64,000 nt of DNA from Lachnospiraceae bacterium MD308 (GTDB lineage Bacteria > Bacillota > Clostridia > Lachnospirales > Lachnospiraceae), in the NCBI GenBank assembly GCA_010206225.2, contig VIQU02000002.1, positions 112,638 to 176,637 on the forward strand, written 5' to 3'. The notes below the pieces were generated by a model. That model had not been told where the DNA came from. It worked only from the letters and a program-made list of their open reading frames with translations, and made no database searches. A program made the position numbers and the translations under genes. Shown here one piece after another: positions 17,144 to 25,224 of the stretch (its first letter is position 1; each line of letters opens with the position of its first letter).

Positions 17144-18046
17144 ATGAATAGATATGTAAGTATTGACATTGGCGGAACTGCGATTAAATATGGACTCATC
17201 AGGGAGGATGGGCAGATTCTCACCAGAGAAGTGATAGATACAGAGGCAAAAAAAGGCGGACCGGCTATTTTTGACAAAGTGGAGAATATTGTTGAAAGCT
17301 ATTGCGTGCAAGGGGACATCAGCGGTATCTGTATATCGACAGCAGGAATGGTGGATACGAATAAGGGAGTGATCACTTATTCGGCTCCGCTGATTCCGGA
17401 CTATGCAGGTACGGAGTACAAGAAGAGATTAGAGGAGAGATTTTGCATTCCCTGTGAGGTGGAAAATGATGTGAATTGTGCCGGACTTGCGGAGTTTTAT
17501 ACTGGAGCGGCGGAGGGCAGCAGAATTGCCCTGGTGCTTACAGTTGGAACTGGCATCGGCGGATGTGCTGTTATTGACGGTAAGGTTTTTAGAGGATGCA
17601 GCGGCAGTGCCTGCGAGGTGGGATATATGAGTCTTAAGGGCAGCGATTTTCAGACTCTTGGGGCGGCAAGTATTCTGACAAAGAAAGTGGCAGGATGGAA
17701 GAAGGAACCAGACAAGTATTGGAGTGGCTATCGGATTTTTGAATCTGCAAAACAAGGTGATGAGCTGTGCGTCCGTGCTATTGATGAGCTGTCGGATGTT
17801 CTCGGACAGGGAATCGCCAATATCTGTTATGTGCTGAATCCAGAGATCGTAGTGCTTGGCGGCGGTATTATGGCGCAGGAGGCGTTCTTAAAAGAAAGGA
17901 TAGAGAATGCCGTTGCCAAGTATCTGGTTCCGGGGATAGCCAAGTATACCAGACTGGCTTTTGCGAAACATAAAAATGATGCTGGGATGCTGGGAGCATT
18001 CTATCATTTTCGGCAGCATTGTCTTGAAGGGTACGGAACAGAATAA
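17144..18046 (+). CDS. nanK: ROK-family sugar kinase, probable N-acetylmannosamine kinase
   Basis: Phosphorylates ManNAc (inferred from context) at the expense of ATP. A 300-residue ROK protein with the N-terminal ATP motif SIDIGGTAIKYGL, the catalytic END in EVENDVNCAG and the second nucleotide motif LTVGTGIGG. The usual ROK zinc motif (CxCGxxGCxE) and its partner His are absent: the corresponding stretch reads SGSACEVGYMS, with Tyr where His is usual. The ribosome site is weak (GGACAGAG). A promoter sits 20 bases upstream, and the rpiR gene follows within about ten bases. Confidence 0.85.
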   Translation: MNRYVSIDIGGTAIKYGLIREDGQILTREVIDTEAKKGGPAIFDKVENIVESYCVQGDISGICISTAGMVDTNKGVITYSAPLIPDYAGTEYKKRLEERFCIPCEVENDVNCAGLAEFYTGAAEGSRIALVLTVGTGIGGCAVIDGKVFRGCSGSACEVGYMSLKGSDFQTLGAASILTKKVAGWKKEPDKYWSGYRIFESAKQGDELCVRAIDELSDVLGQGIANICYVLNPEIVVLGGGIMAQEAFLKERIENAVAKYLVPGIAKYTRLAFAKHKNDAGMLGAFYHFRQHCLEGYGTE

Positions 18047-18056
18047 AGGTGAGGAC

Positions 18057-18887
18057 ATGATGGAATACTATGTTAAGTCAGTAGTGCCGGTGATCGAAGC
18101 GAATTATGATAATTTTACAACGGTGGAAAAGAATATTGCTGATTATTTTATCCAGAACCGTGAAAAGGTGGATTTTTCCGCAAAGTCTGTTTCTGAAAGG
18201 CTGTACGTATCGGAAGCGTCCTTGTCGAGATTCGCGAAGAAATGCGGCTATCGGGGGTATCGGGAATTCATATACCAGTATGAGGAAAACTTTGTAGAAA
18301 AGCCGGAGTCCATTACCGGAAATACAAGGACTGTTTTAAATGCTTATCAGGAGCTTCTCAACAAAACTTACAGTCTCATGGATGAGACTCAAGTAGGGCG
18401 GATTGCGAGGTATCTTGCGAGGGCGGAGCGTGTGTTTGTGTGCGGCATGGGCAGCTCCGGATTTGCAGCGGACGAGATGGAGATGCGGTTTATGAGGGTG
18501 GGCGTTAATATCCATGCCGTCAAGGATATCGACCGGATGTATATGCAGGCCGTATTTCAAAATGAGAGGAGTCTGATCGTAGGAATTAGTCTCAGCGGCG
18601 AGCGCAAGGGAGTGCAGTTTCTGCTGCGGGAGTCCCGTAACAAAGGCGCTAAGACGGTGCTGGTCACAACTCACAATAAAGAGGAATATTATGAATTCTG
18701 CGATGAATTACTGCTGGTTCCATCGTTAAAGCATCTGAACTATGGCAATCTGATTTCTCCGCAGTTTCCGATTCTGGTCATGCTTGACATTATCTATTCC
18801 TGCTACGTGGAGCAGGATAAATATAAAATAGAAACATTTCACGATGATACTTTACGTGCGCTTGGGGGAAAAGAATATGATTATTAA
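18057..18887 (+). CDS. RpiR-family regulator with SIS domain, probable nan/nag regulator
   Basis: Residues 1-80 form an RpiR helix-turn-helix (SAKSVSERLYVSEASLSRF). About residues 115-250 form a SIS sugar-phosphate-binding domain (VFVCGMGSSGFAADEMEMR and IVGISLSGERKG). AAGGTGAGG lies just upstream; the start could be the ATG at 18057 or the next ATG at 18060. The frame is open further up inside nanK. Position between nanK and nagA suggests it senses an amino sugar phosphate such as GlcNAc-6-P or ManNAc-6-P and controls this island. That role is inferred. Confidence 0.9.
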   Translation: MMEYYVKSVVPVIEANYDNFTTVEKNIADYFIQNREKVDFSAKSVSERLYVSEASLSRFAKKCGYRGYREFIYQYEENFVEKPESITGNTRTVLNAYQELLNKTYSLMDETQVGRIARYLARAERVFVCGMGSSGFAADEMEMRFMRVGVNIHAVKDIDRMYMQAVFQNERSLIVGISLSGERKGVQFLLRESRNKGAKTVLVTTHNKEEYYEFCDELLLVPSLKHLNYGNLISPQFPILVMLDIIYSCYVEQDKYKIETFHDDTLRALGGKEYDY

Positions 18888-20040
18888 AAATGTAAATATT
18901 TACACGGAAGACAAGACTTTTGCAAAGGGAGCAGTAGAGATAAAGAACGGGTATTTTTCGGGAGTGTCTCTTCATGCTGAAGACGAAGTAAATGCAGGCG
19001 GTGAGATCATTGACGGTGAAGGTGCGTATGCCATACCCGGTCTCATTGATGTTCATTTTCACGGCTGTATGGGATATGATTTTTGTGATGGGACCAAGGA
19101 AGCCGTCAGAGAGATCGCAAAATATGAGGCATCGGTAGGAGTAACAGGTATTTCCCCGGCGACTATGACTCTTCCTGTAGAGGAACTTATTCGTGTGTTA
19201 GAGGTGGCGGCCGACTATAAGGAGACGGAGGAAAAGGAACATGCACTTGGAGCAGACTTGCTCGGCATCAATATGGAAGGGCCGTTTATCAGCATAGAGA
19301 AAAAAGGAGCGCAGGATGAGCGTAATATTATTTCCTGCGATGCAGATATTTGCCAAAAGTTTTTGAATGCCTCTAAGGGGCTCGTGAAGTTTATCGGGAT
19401 TGCGCCGGAGAGGAACAAAGATTTTTCATCATTTATCAGACAGATGAAGGACAAGGTAAATATATCTCTCGCCCATACCAATGCGGACTATGATACGGCG
19501 AAGGCGGCATTTGATGCGGGGGCGGACCATGCGGTCCATCTGTACAATGCCATGCCTGCCTTTTCTCACAGGACGCCGGGGGTTGTAGGGGCAGTGTCAG
19601 ACAGTCCCCATGTAAACGCTGAGCTGATCTGTGATGGTGTTCACATTCATCCCGCGGTTGTCCGCGCCACTTTTAAGATGATGGGGGCAGACCGCATGAT
19701 TCTGATCAGCGACAGTATGCGTGCTACAGGAATGCCGAACGGACGTTATATGCTTGGCGGACTTGAGGTGGATGTGTCAGAAAATCGTGCAACGCTGGTC
19801 TCTAACGGTGCACTGGCAGGTTCGGCAACGAACCTTATGGATTGTATGAGGACGGCGGTTCAGAAGATGGGGATTCCTCTTGAGACGGCAGTCGCCTGTG
19901 CGACCATGAATCCGGCCAAGGCGCTCGGAGTATACAAAAATTATGGTTCCATAACGGCAGGGAAAAAAGCAGATTTGGTACTTCTTGATCAGGAACTTAA
20001 GATAAAGGCGGTTATCAAGGATGGAATAAGAGTGGTTTAG
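18877..20040 (+). CDS. nagA: N-acetylglucosamine-6-phosphate deacetylase
   Basis: Removes acetate from GlcNAc-6-P, giving GlcN-6-P for NagB. From the ATG at 18877 (GGGGGA upstream) it has 387 residues, normal for the family, and overlaps the rpiR end by 11 bases. Metal-site residues are visible in GLIDVHFHG, NMEGPF, SLAHTNAD and AVHLYNAMP; the catalytic Asp is in LISDSMRATG. It completes the route sialate to ManNAc to ManNAc-6-P to GlcNAc-6-P to GlcN-6-P to Fru-6-P encoded in this island. Confidence 0.95.
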   Translation: MIIKNVNIYTEDKTFAKGAVEIKNGYFSGVSLHAEDEVNAGGEIIDGEGAYAIPGLIDVHFHGCMGYDFCDGTKEAVREIAKYEASVGVTGISPATMTLPVEELIRVLEVAADYKETEEKEHALGADLLGINMEGPFISIEKKGAQDERNIISCDADICQKFLNASKGLVKFIGIAPERNKDFSSFIRQMKDKVNISLAHTNADYDTAKAAFDAGADHAVHLYNAMPAFSHRTPGVVGAVSDSPHVNAELICDGVHIHPAVVRATFKMMGADRMILISDSMRATGMPNGRYMLGGLEVDVSENRATLVSNGALAGSATNLMDCMRTAVQKMGIPLETAVACATMNPAKALGVYKNYGSITAGKKADLVLLDQELKIKAVIKDGIRVV

Positions 20041-20063
20041 GTATTATAAAATGAAATTACCGG

Positions 20064-20092
20064 TTGACAAAACTTTGCGAATCATTTAGACT
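20064..20092 (+). promoter_or_regulatory. Promoter for T-box/tyrS transcript
   Basis: TTGACA at 20064-20069, a 17-base spacer and TAGACT at 20087-20092. Confidence 0.6.
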
Positions 20093-20099
20093 TTCAGAC

Positions 20100-20392
20100 A
20101 TACAAATATAAAAAGGCTTTGAAAAGAAAAAGTAGCGGAACATACACCCATACAGAAAGCTGCCGGAGGATGAGAGGCGCATGAAGGAATGGACTGTGAA
20201 TACGTCTTGGAGCTGCACACCGAAAGTATGACGATTGTTTTATGTGAATAGGCTGTGACGTGGCGGCATACGTTAAAATGCCAAAGCTGTAAATTTGCAG
20301 CTTGCTGAGACCGGCAGTGTGAGCCGCCGGTGAATAAAGGTGGTATCGCGAAAAAATTCGCCCTTATCTGTAGAGATAGGGGCGGTTTTTGT
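20100..20392 (+). promoter_or_regulatory. Tyrosine T-box leader with terminator
   Basis: The roughly 290-base leader of tyrS. The T-box core AAAGGTGGTATCGCG is at 20336-20350; the usual core reads TGGTACCGCG, so one base differs. A terminator hairpin follows (CGCCCTTATCT at 20359-20369, AGATAGGGGCG at 20374-20384, then GTTTTTG). In stem I, GTGAATACGTC places TAC (20201-20203) as the likely specifier codon for tyrosine, matching the downstream gene. Uncharged tRNA-Tyr should pair with it, stabilise the antiterminator and turn on tyrS and whatever is cotranscribed. Confidence 0.88.
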
Positions 20393-20468
20393 ATATTATC
20401 GGTTTTTGTGCCGGGAGATAAAAATTCGCAGATTGGGAACAATCACAGATAAAAAAGGAGAGATGAAA

Positions 20469-21698
20469 ATGGGAATTTACGAGGAATTGCAGGCGAGAGG
20501 ACTGATCGCGCAGGTTACAGATGAGGAACTTATCAGAGATTTGGTGAACAATGGGAAGGCAACCTTTTATATCGGTTTCGATCCGACAGCGGACAGCCTT
20601 CATGTAGGACATTTTATGGCGCTCTGTCTGATGAAACGGCTGCAGGAGGCGGGGAATACGCCGATTGCACTGATTGGCAGTGGTACGGCTATGATCGGCG
20701 ATCCGTCAGGAAGAAGTGACATGCGTCAGATGATGACGGCCGAGACGATCCGGCATAACTGTGACTGTTTTAAAAAGCAGATGAGTCGTTTTATTGATTT
20801 TTCTGAGGGTAAGGCATTGATGGTAAATAACGCGGACTGGCTTCTTGGTTTGAATTACATCGAGGTACTCCGGGAGGTGGGTTCGCATTTCAGCGTAAAC
20901 CGTATGCTTACGGCGGAGTGCTACAAACAGAGAATGGAGAAAGGGTTAAGCTTTCTTGAGTTTAACTATATGATCATGCAGAGCTATGACTTTTATATGC
21001 TGTTTCAGAAATATGGATGCAACCTTCAGTTTGGCGGCGACGACCAGTGGAGTAATATGCTTGGCGGAACGGATCTTATCAGACGTAAGCTTGGAAAAGA
21101 TGCAAGTGCTATGACGATTACTCTTCTTCTTAATTCCGAGGGCAAGAAGATGGGAAAGACACAGAGCGGCGCCGTATGGCTCGATCCGGAAAAAACTTCT
21201 CCGTTTGAATTCTATCAGTACTGGAGAAATGTGGCGGATGCAGATGTTCTCAAGTGTATCCGTATGCTCACATTCCTTCCTCTGGATGAGATTGACAGGA
21301 TGGACGCATGGGAGGGCGCGCAGCTTAATCAGGCAAAGGAGATCCTTGCATTTGAACTGACAAAGCTGGTACATGGCGAAGAGGAAGCTAAAAAAGCGAA
21401 AGAGGCGGCAAAAGCGCTTTTCAGTCAGGGGAATGCAGCAGATATGCCGAAAGTAGAGCTGTCAGCAGAGGATTTGAAAGAAGATGCTGTCGACATTTTA
21501 TCCTTGCTTGTAAAAGCAGGACTTGTTCCATCGCGCTCTGAGGCACGCCGCGCACTGCAGCAGGGCGGAGTTACGGTAGACGGAGAGAAAGTAACAGATA
21601 TCTATCAGTCGTACACAAAAGAAGAATTATCAGGCGGCGGGCTTGTTCTTAGAAGAGGCAAAAAGAAATTCTGTAAAGTGTTGATGCGGCAGGCATAA
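20469..21698 (+). CDS. tyrS: Tyrosyl-tRNA synthetase
   Basis: Charges tRNA-Tyr with tyrosine. From the ATG at 20469, eight bases past AAAAAAGGAG, it has 409 residues; an ATG at 20463 is too near the ribosome site. Class I motifs are HVGH (HIGH position) and KMGKT (KMSKS position). [10 protein letters not shown] is the TyrRS tyrosine-site signature. The C-terminal S4-like RNA-binding domain starts near residue 340 ([18 protein letters not shown]). It is controlled by the T-box upstream, and three envelope genes follow with short gaps and no terminator until 24762. Confidence 0.97.
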   Translation: MGIYEELQARGLIAQVTDEELIRDLVNNGKATFYIGFDPTADSLHVGHFMALCLMKRLQEAGNTPIALIGSGTAMIGDPSGRSDMRQMMTAETIRHNCDCFKKQMSRFIDFSEGKALMVNNADWLLGLNYIEVLREVGSHFSVNRMLTAECYKQRMEKGLSFLEFNYMIMQSYDFYMLFQKYGCNLQFGGDDQWSNMLGGTDLIRRKLGKDASAMTITLLLNSEGKKMGKTQSGAVWLDPEKTSPFEFYQYWRNVADADVLKCIRMLTFLPLDEIDRMDAWEGAQLNQAKEILAFELTKLVHGEEEAKKAKEAAKALFSQGNAADMPKVELSAEDLKEDAVDILSLLVKAGLVPSRSEARRALQQGGVTVDGEKVTDIYQSYTKEELSGGGLVLRRGKKKFCKVLMRQA

Positions 21699-21710
21699 AA
21701 GGTGAAAGAT

Positions 21711-22619
21711 ATGAGATGTAGGTATTGTGACCGGAAGATTCCGGATGATGCATCGTTTTGTCCCTATTGCGGACAGGATATAGAGAATGAGCAGGAAGTG
21801 GATGAGCTTCAGGAGCGGTTGATCAGGCAATTATCAAAAGAAATCACAGGGGAACTTCCGGACGTATCATGGGATAATCGTAAAAGACATGAATATGTGC
21901 GTACACGTCCGGTTAAAAGCTCTAAAAGATATCTTGGAGTCATTGGGCTTGTTATTCTGATCATGGCTCTTCTGATGGCGGCCATTTGGATCGTATTTAC
22001 TACGATGGATGCGAATGAGAGACGTATGCAGGATGAGAGAGAGCAGGCGCTTTTAGAAAGGCAGGAAGATGAATCTGAGGGAACGGATAATAAGGATCAG
22101 AAGGAAGCGTCAGAAATGAAAGAAGACGCTGCAGATGAAATCAGGCTGTCATTTGTCGGTGAACCGGGGGATTTTGAACAGTATTATAAATTGTCGGTTG
22201 AAGAAGCTTCGGCCAGTTCTGCGATTTCTCAGGAAGGAGTGGATAACGGTGCGGATAAGGCTGTGGACGGGAACCCCAGAACTTCATGGCAGGAGGGCGT
22301 TGACGGAGACGGAATAGGAGAGAGCGTGCATCTTAAGCTGTCGAAGCCGTATATGGTAAAATATATGTCTTTCCGGTTAGGAAACTGGAATTCCCGAGAA
22401 TATTATGAGGGCAATAACAGGCCAAAGGAATTGGAGATAACAGCCGGAGATGTAACTCAGACAGTGACATTTCCAGACGGACAGGTGGAATATTGGGTAG
22501 AGTTTTCACAAGAATGTCCTGCCTCAGAAATAGGTGTGGCAATCCGGTCTGTCTACGAGGGAAGTCAGTGGGATGACACCTGTATAGCAGAGATCGGGAT
22601 TTACGGAAAAGGAAATTAA
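21711..22619 (+). CDS. Zinc-ribbon membrane protein with C-terminal discoidin-like (NADase-type glycan-binding) module
   Basis: A 302-residue protein. An N-terminal zinc ribbon has two CxxC pairs (CRYCDRK and CPYCGQD) in the first 25 residues. One membrane span lies at about residues 70-93 (GVIGLVILIMALLMAAIWIV). An acidic linker follows, then a beta-rich domain over the last 140 residues (NGADKAVDGNPRTSW, FRLGNWNSREYYEGNNRPKE, DTCIAEIGIYG). This last part looks like the discoidin/NADase-type glycan-binding fold. Topology would place the ribbon inside and the binding module outside. AAAAGGTG precedes the ATG at 21711; a GTG at 21702 is less likely. It may sense or bind wall glycans, but its function is unknown. 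Confidence 0.72.
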   Translation: MRCRYCDRKIPDDASFCPYCGQDIENEQEVDELQERLIRQLSKEITGELPDVSWDNRKRHEYVRTRPVKSSKRYLGVIGLVILIMALLMAAIWIVFTTMDANERRMQDEREQALLERQEDESEGTDNKDQKEASEMKEDAADEIRLSFVGEPGDFEQYYKLSVEEASASSAISQEGVDNGADKAVDGNPRTSWQEGVDGDGIGESVHLKLSKPYMVKYMSFRLGNWNSREYYEGNNRPKELEITAGDVTQTVTFPDGQVEYWVEFSQECPASEIGVAIRSVYEGSQWDDTCIAEIGIYGKGN

Positions 22620-22642
22620 ACGGTGTATATAAAGGAGTCTCT

Positions 22643-23506
22643 ATGAAAAGACGCAGAAAAAGACGGAATCAGTGGGCATGGTTTTTTACGGGGATCATGT
22701 TTTTATTCCTTGTCTGGATCATGCTTTTTTATGACGAAGATGTGAAAGAGAGTGGAAAAGCAAATAATAGCAGGGGGCCGGTCAGTGAAAAGACAGTAAA
22801 AGACAGCGCGGCAGCAAAGGAGGAGCAGCCGTCATACCTTGGGGATATCGCTGATATAGAGACGGGAACAGTGCTGGATCCTGTCAGGGTTGATCTGACA
22901 CAGGCGGCGCAGTATTTTACAGTAAATGAGATTGATGAAGAAATCTTGCAATATATTAACGGCAAGTCCTATGTAAAAAATGATAATATCCGGTTGGATG
23001 AGCTTAGATATCTCAAGCTCTTGCACTATAATTACGATCATGAGATCCAAGTGGGTGAACTGATCGTCAATGCAAAGATTGCAGAGGATTGCAGAGAAGT
23101 GTTTCAGGAATTGTTTCGTGAGGAATATGAGATTGAGTCTATGTATCTTGTCGATAAATTCTGGACGGGAGACAGCGTGGATTCGGATACCAATTCCATT
23201 GAACATAACAACACATCTGCATTTAATTATCGGATTGTGCCGAATACGGACCGATTGTCAAATCATGCGGCGGGCTTTGCCATTGACGTCAACCCTATGC
23301 AGAACCCTTATGTTAAGTATAACAGTGACGGTAGTTTTGCAAAATATTATAAGGATATGGAAAAATATACGGACAGAGCTCAGAAGAAAAAACATATGAT
23401 TTCACATGATGATGTCTGTTTTCAGATATTTGAAAAACATGGTTTCACATGGGGCGGCGACTGGAACAGCTCAAAAGATTACCAGCATTTTGAGAAAAAA
23501 GAGTAA
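22643..23506 (+). CDS. Membrane-anchored M15-family peptidoglycan peptidase
   Basis: A 287-residue protein with a basic N-terminus and one membrane anchor (about residues 12-30), then a linker and a C-terminal M15 (VanY/D,D-carboxypeptidase-like) domain. Zinc and catalytic motifs are NHAAGFAIDVNP (S-x-H-x-x-G-x-A-x-D pattern) and YQHFE. TNSIEHNNTSAFNYR is typical of this subgroup. It likely cleaves D-Ala-D-Ala or L-Ala-D-Glu bonds in peptidoglycan outside the membrane. It lies 24 bases after the zinc-ribbon gene and 27 before the L,D-transpeptidase gene, so all three probably work on the wall. Confidence 0.85.
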   Translation: MKRRRKRRNQWAWFFTGIMFLFLVWIMLFYDEDVKESGKANNSRGPVSEKTVKDSAAAKEEQPSYLGDIADIETGTVLDPVRVDLTQAAQYFTVNEIDEEILQYINGKSYVKNDNIRLDELRYLKLLHYNYDHEIQVGELIVNAKIAEDCREVFQELFREEYEIESMYLVDKFWTGDSVDSDTNSIEHNNTSAFNYRIVPNTDRLSNHAAGFAIDVNPMQNPYVKYNSDGSFAKYYKDMEKYTDRAQKKKHMISHDDVCFQIFEKHGFTWGGDWNSSKDYQHFEKKE

Positions 23507-23532
23507 AGTACGAAGCAACAGGGAGAATGCGG

Positions 23533-24735
23533 ATGAAGATAAAAGGTGAAAAAAGCAGAATATGTTTTTGGGGGATGTTCTTATTAACGGCGGTATTGGC
23601 ATTGCCAATGAAAGCCGAGGCGGTAAGTGCGAAGCTTAACAGAACGAATATTACGATGGCTGCAGGTACATCTTATGACATCATACTTCAGGGAGCGCCT
23701 GATGATGTAATGTGGAGAAGTAATAAAAAATCTGTGGTAAGGATTAATTACTTAGCGCGTTCTGACTCAGAATCACATATTAAAAAAAATGAGGGTAAAG
23801 TTCCGGAAACGGTAAAAAATTATGATGTAAAAGCGAAAGACGGGAACATGGCAATTGCCAGAATTACGGCGAGGAAAGCGGGTACTGCAAAAATCACTGC
23901 GAGAACAGGTAATAAGAAGTATACATGTAAAGTAAAAGTAGTTACTGTCAGGCTGTCAGATAAGAAAAGAACACTTAAATCAGGGGAATCATTTACTATA
24001 AAGGGAAAGGGACAGAAAATTTCAAAGTGGAAAAGCAGCGATACCTCTGTCGCGACAGTAAATGCAAAGGGTAAAGTGACGGCGAAAAAGGCCGGAAAAG
24101 TTATGATTACAGGAATTTTAGGAGTTAGCCAATTAAAATGTACAGTTGTTGTAAAAGCTGATAAATGGGAGAAACTCCTCGGCAAATATTCCGGTAATGA
24201 CAGCGTCAGACAGTTGGTGTTTGTAAAGTATATAAGCGGTTCTAAGGCGAAAGTCATGATGTACAATAAAGATGGGAACGGATGGAAATGTATATTGGAA
24301 TGTCAGGGATATGTCGGTAAAAAGGGAATCGATAAGAAAAAAGAAGGAGATAAAAAAACTCCCACAGGCGTGTTTGATCTGACAGAGGCTTTTGGGATCA
24401 AAAACAATCCGGGTACGTCATTGCCGTATATTAAAGTAAATAAATATCTTTATTGGTGCGGAGATAAGAAATACTATAACCAATTGATCGATGTGCGGAA
24501 AACGCTGCATAAATGTAAGGGAGAACATTTGATTGATTACATACCGCAGTATAATTATGGGATGGTCTTGGATTATAACAGTGCGTGTACCTATGGAGCA
24601 GGCTCGGCGATCTTTTTGCATTGTAAGGGAACCGGTTCTTATACGGCGGGCTGTATTGCAGTCAGCCAGAAAAATATGATTAAGATTTTGAACAATGCAG
24701 AGCAAGGCGCCAAAATCTGTATATATAAAAAGTAA
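23533..24735 (+). CDS. Secreted Ig-like (BIG2) protein with L,D-transpeptidase domain
   Basis: A 400-residue protein. The signal peptide ends near MKAEA-VSAK. Two BIG2-type Ig-like domains follow (ARITARKAGTAKITAR and WKSSDTSVATVNAKGKVTAK, each with the usual 'A-x-V-x-x-x-G-x-V-T-A' rhythm), at about residues 35-145 and 145-220. A C-terminal YkuD L,D-transpeptidase domain carries the catalytic signature IFLHCKGTGSYTAGCIAVS near residue 365, with the nucleophile Cys in GCI. It would make 3-3 crosslinks or attach proteins to peptidoglycan. GGGAG is seven bases before the ATG at 23533; the ATG at 23527 is too close. A strong terminator follows. Confidence 0.87.
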   Translation: MKIKGEKSRICFWGMFLLTAVLALPMKAEAVSAKLNRTNITMAAGTSYDIILQGAPDDVMWRSNKKSVVRINYLARSDSESHIKKNEGKVPETVKNYDVKAKDGNMAIARITARKAGTAKITARTGNKKYTCKVKVVTVRLSDKKRTLKSGESFTIKGKGQKISKWKSSDTSVATVNAKGKVTAKKAGKVMITGILGVSQLKCTVVVKADKWEKLLGKYSGNDSVRQLVFVKYISGSKAKVMMYNKDGNGWKCILECQGYVGKKGIDKKKEGDKKTPTGVFDLTEAFGIKNNPGTSLPYIKVNKYLYWCGDKKYYNQLIDVRKTLHKCKGEHLIDYIPQYNYGMVLDYNSACTYGAGSAIFLHCKGTGSYTAGCIAVSQKNMIKILNNAEQGAKICIYKK

Positions 24736-24761
24736 AAAGAATATTGTGAGATTTCTTTTGC

Positions 24762-24796
24762 AACGGATGAATATTTTTATTCATCCGTTATTTTTT
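24762..24796 (+). terminator. Terminator after L,D-transpeptidase gene
   Basis: A perfect 12-bp stem (AACGGATGAATA with TATTCATCCGTT) with loop TTTT and tail ATTTTTT. Confidence 0.92.
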
Positions 24797-24799
24797 CTG

Positions 24800-24869
24800 T
24801 TGACAAACAATATTATACATTATATAATATAGTCATAAAAACAATATTGTTATATTGTAGAATATTGTA
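24800..24869 (+). promoter_or_regulatory. Consensus promoter with AATATTGT operator-like repeats
   Basis: TTGACA at 24800-24805, exactly 17 bases, then TATAAT at 24823-24828: a perfect sigma-A promoter. ACAATATTA overlaps the spacer, a perfect palindrome ACAATATTGT sits at 24841-24850 over the expected start region, and GAATATTGT follows around 24861. Such a strong promoter needs repression; the first gene encodes a PadR repressor that probably binds these repeats. Confidence 0.65.
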
Positions 24870-24900
24870 AACCCAAGAAATATAAAAGAGGAGTGGGCAT

Positions 24901-25224
24901 ATGGTATTTAACACAGGAGCAGCTCTTTTGGACGCGATTGTACTGGCAGTTGTATCCAGAGACATGGAAGGCACCTATGGTTATAAGATTACGCAGGATG
25001 TAAGGAAAGCCATTGAAGTGTCAGAATCCACCCTGTACCCTGTGCTGAGACGTCTTCAGAAGGATGACTGTCTGGAAGTATATGACAGGCAGTTTGACGG
25101 ACGGAACCGAAGATACTATAAGGTGACGGAGAAGGGTACGGCACAGCTTAGGCTGTATGAGACAGAGTGGAAGAGTTATTCCAGCAAGATTAATGGATTA
25201 TTTGAAGGAGGAGAGTCTGCATGA
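24901..25224 (+). CDS. PadR-family transcriptional repressor
   Basis: A 107-residue PadR winged-helix protein of the short type. Signatures are LLDAIVLAVVSRDMEGTYGY at the N-terminus, SESTLYPVLRRLQKDD (recognition helix) and RRYYKVTEKG (wing). It likely represses its own operon until envelope stress relieves it, as in PadR-DUF1700-DUF4097 cassettes of Firmicutes. Its stop overlaps the next start by four bases. Confidence 0.92.
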   Translation: MVFNTGAALLDAIVLAVVSRDMEGTYGYKITQDVRKAIEVSESTLYPVLRRLQKDDCLEVYDRQFDGRNRRYYKVTEKGTAQLRLYETEWKSYSSKINGLFEGGESA

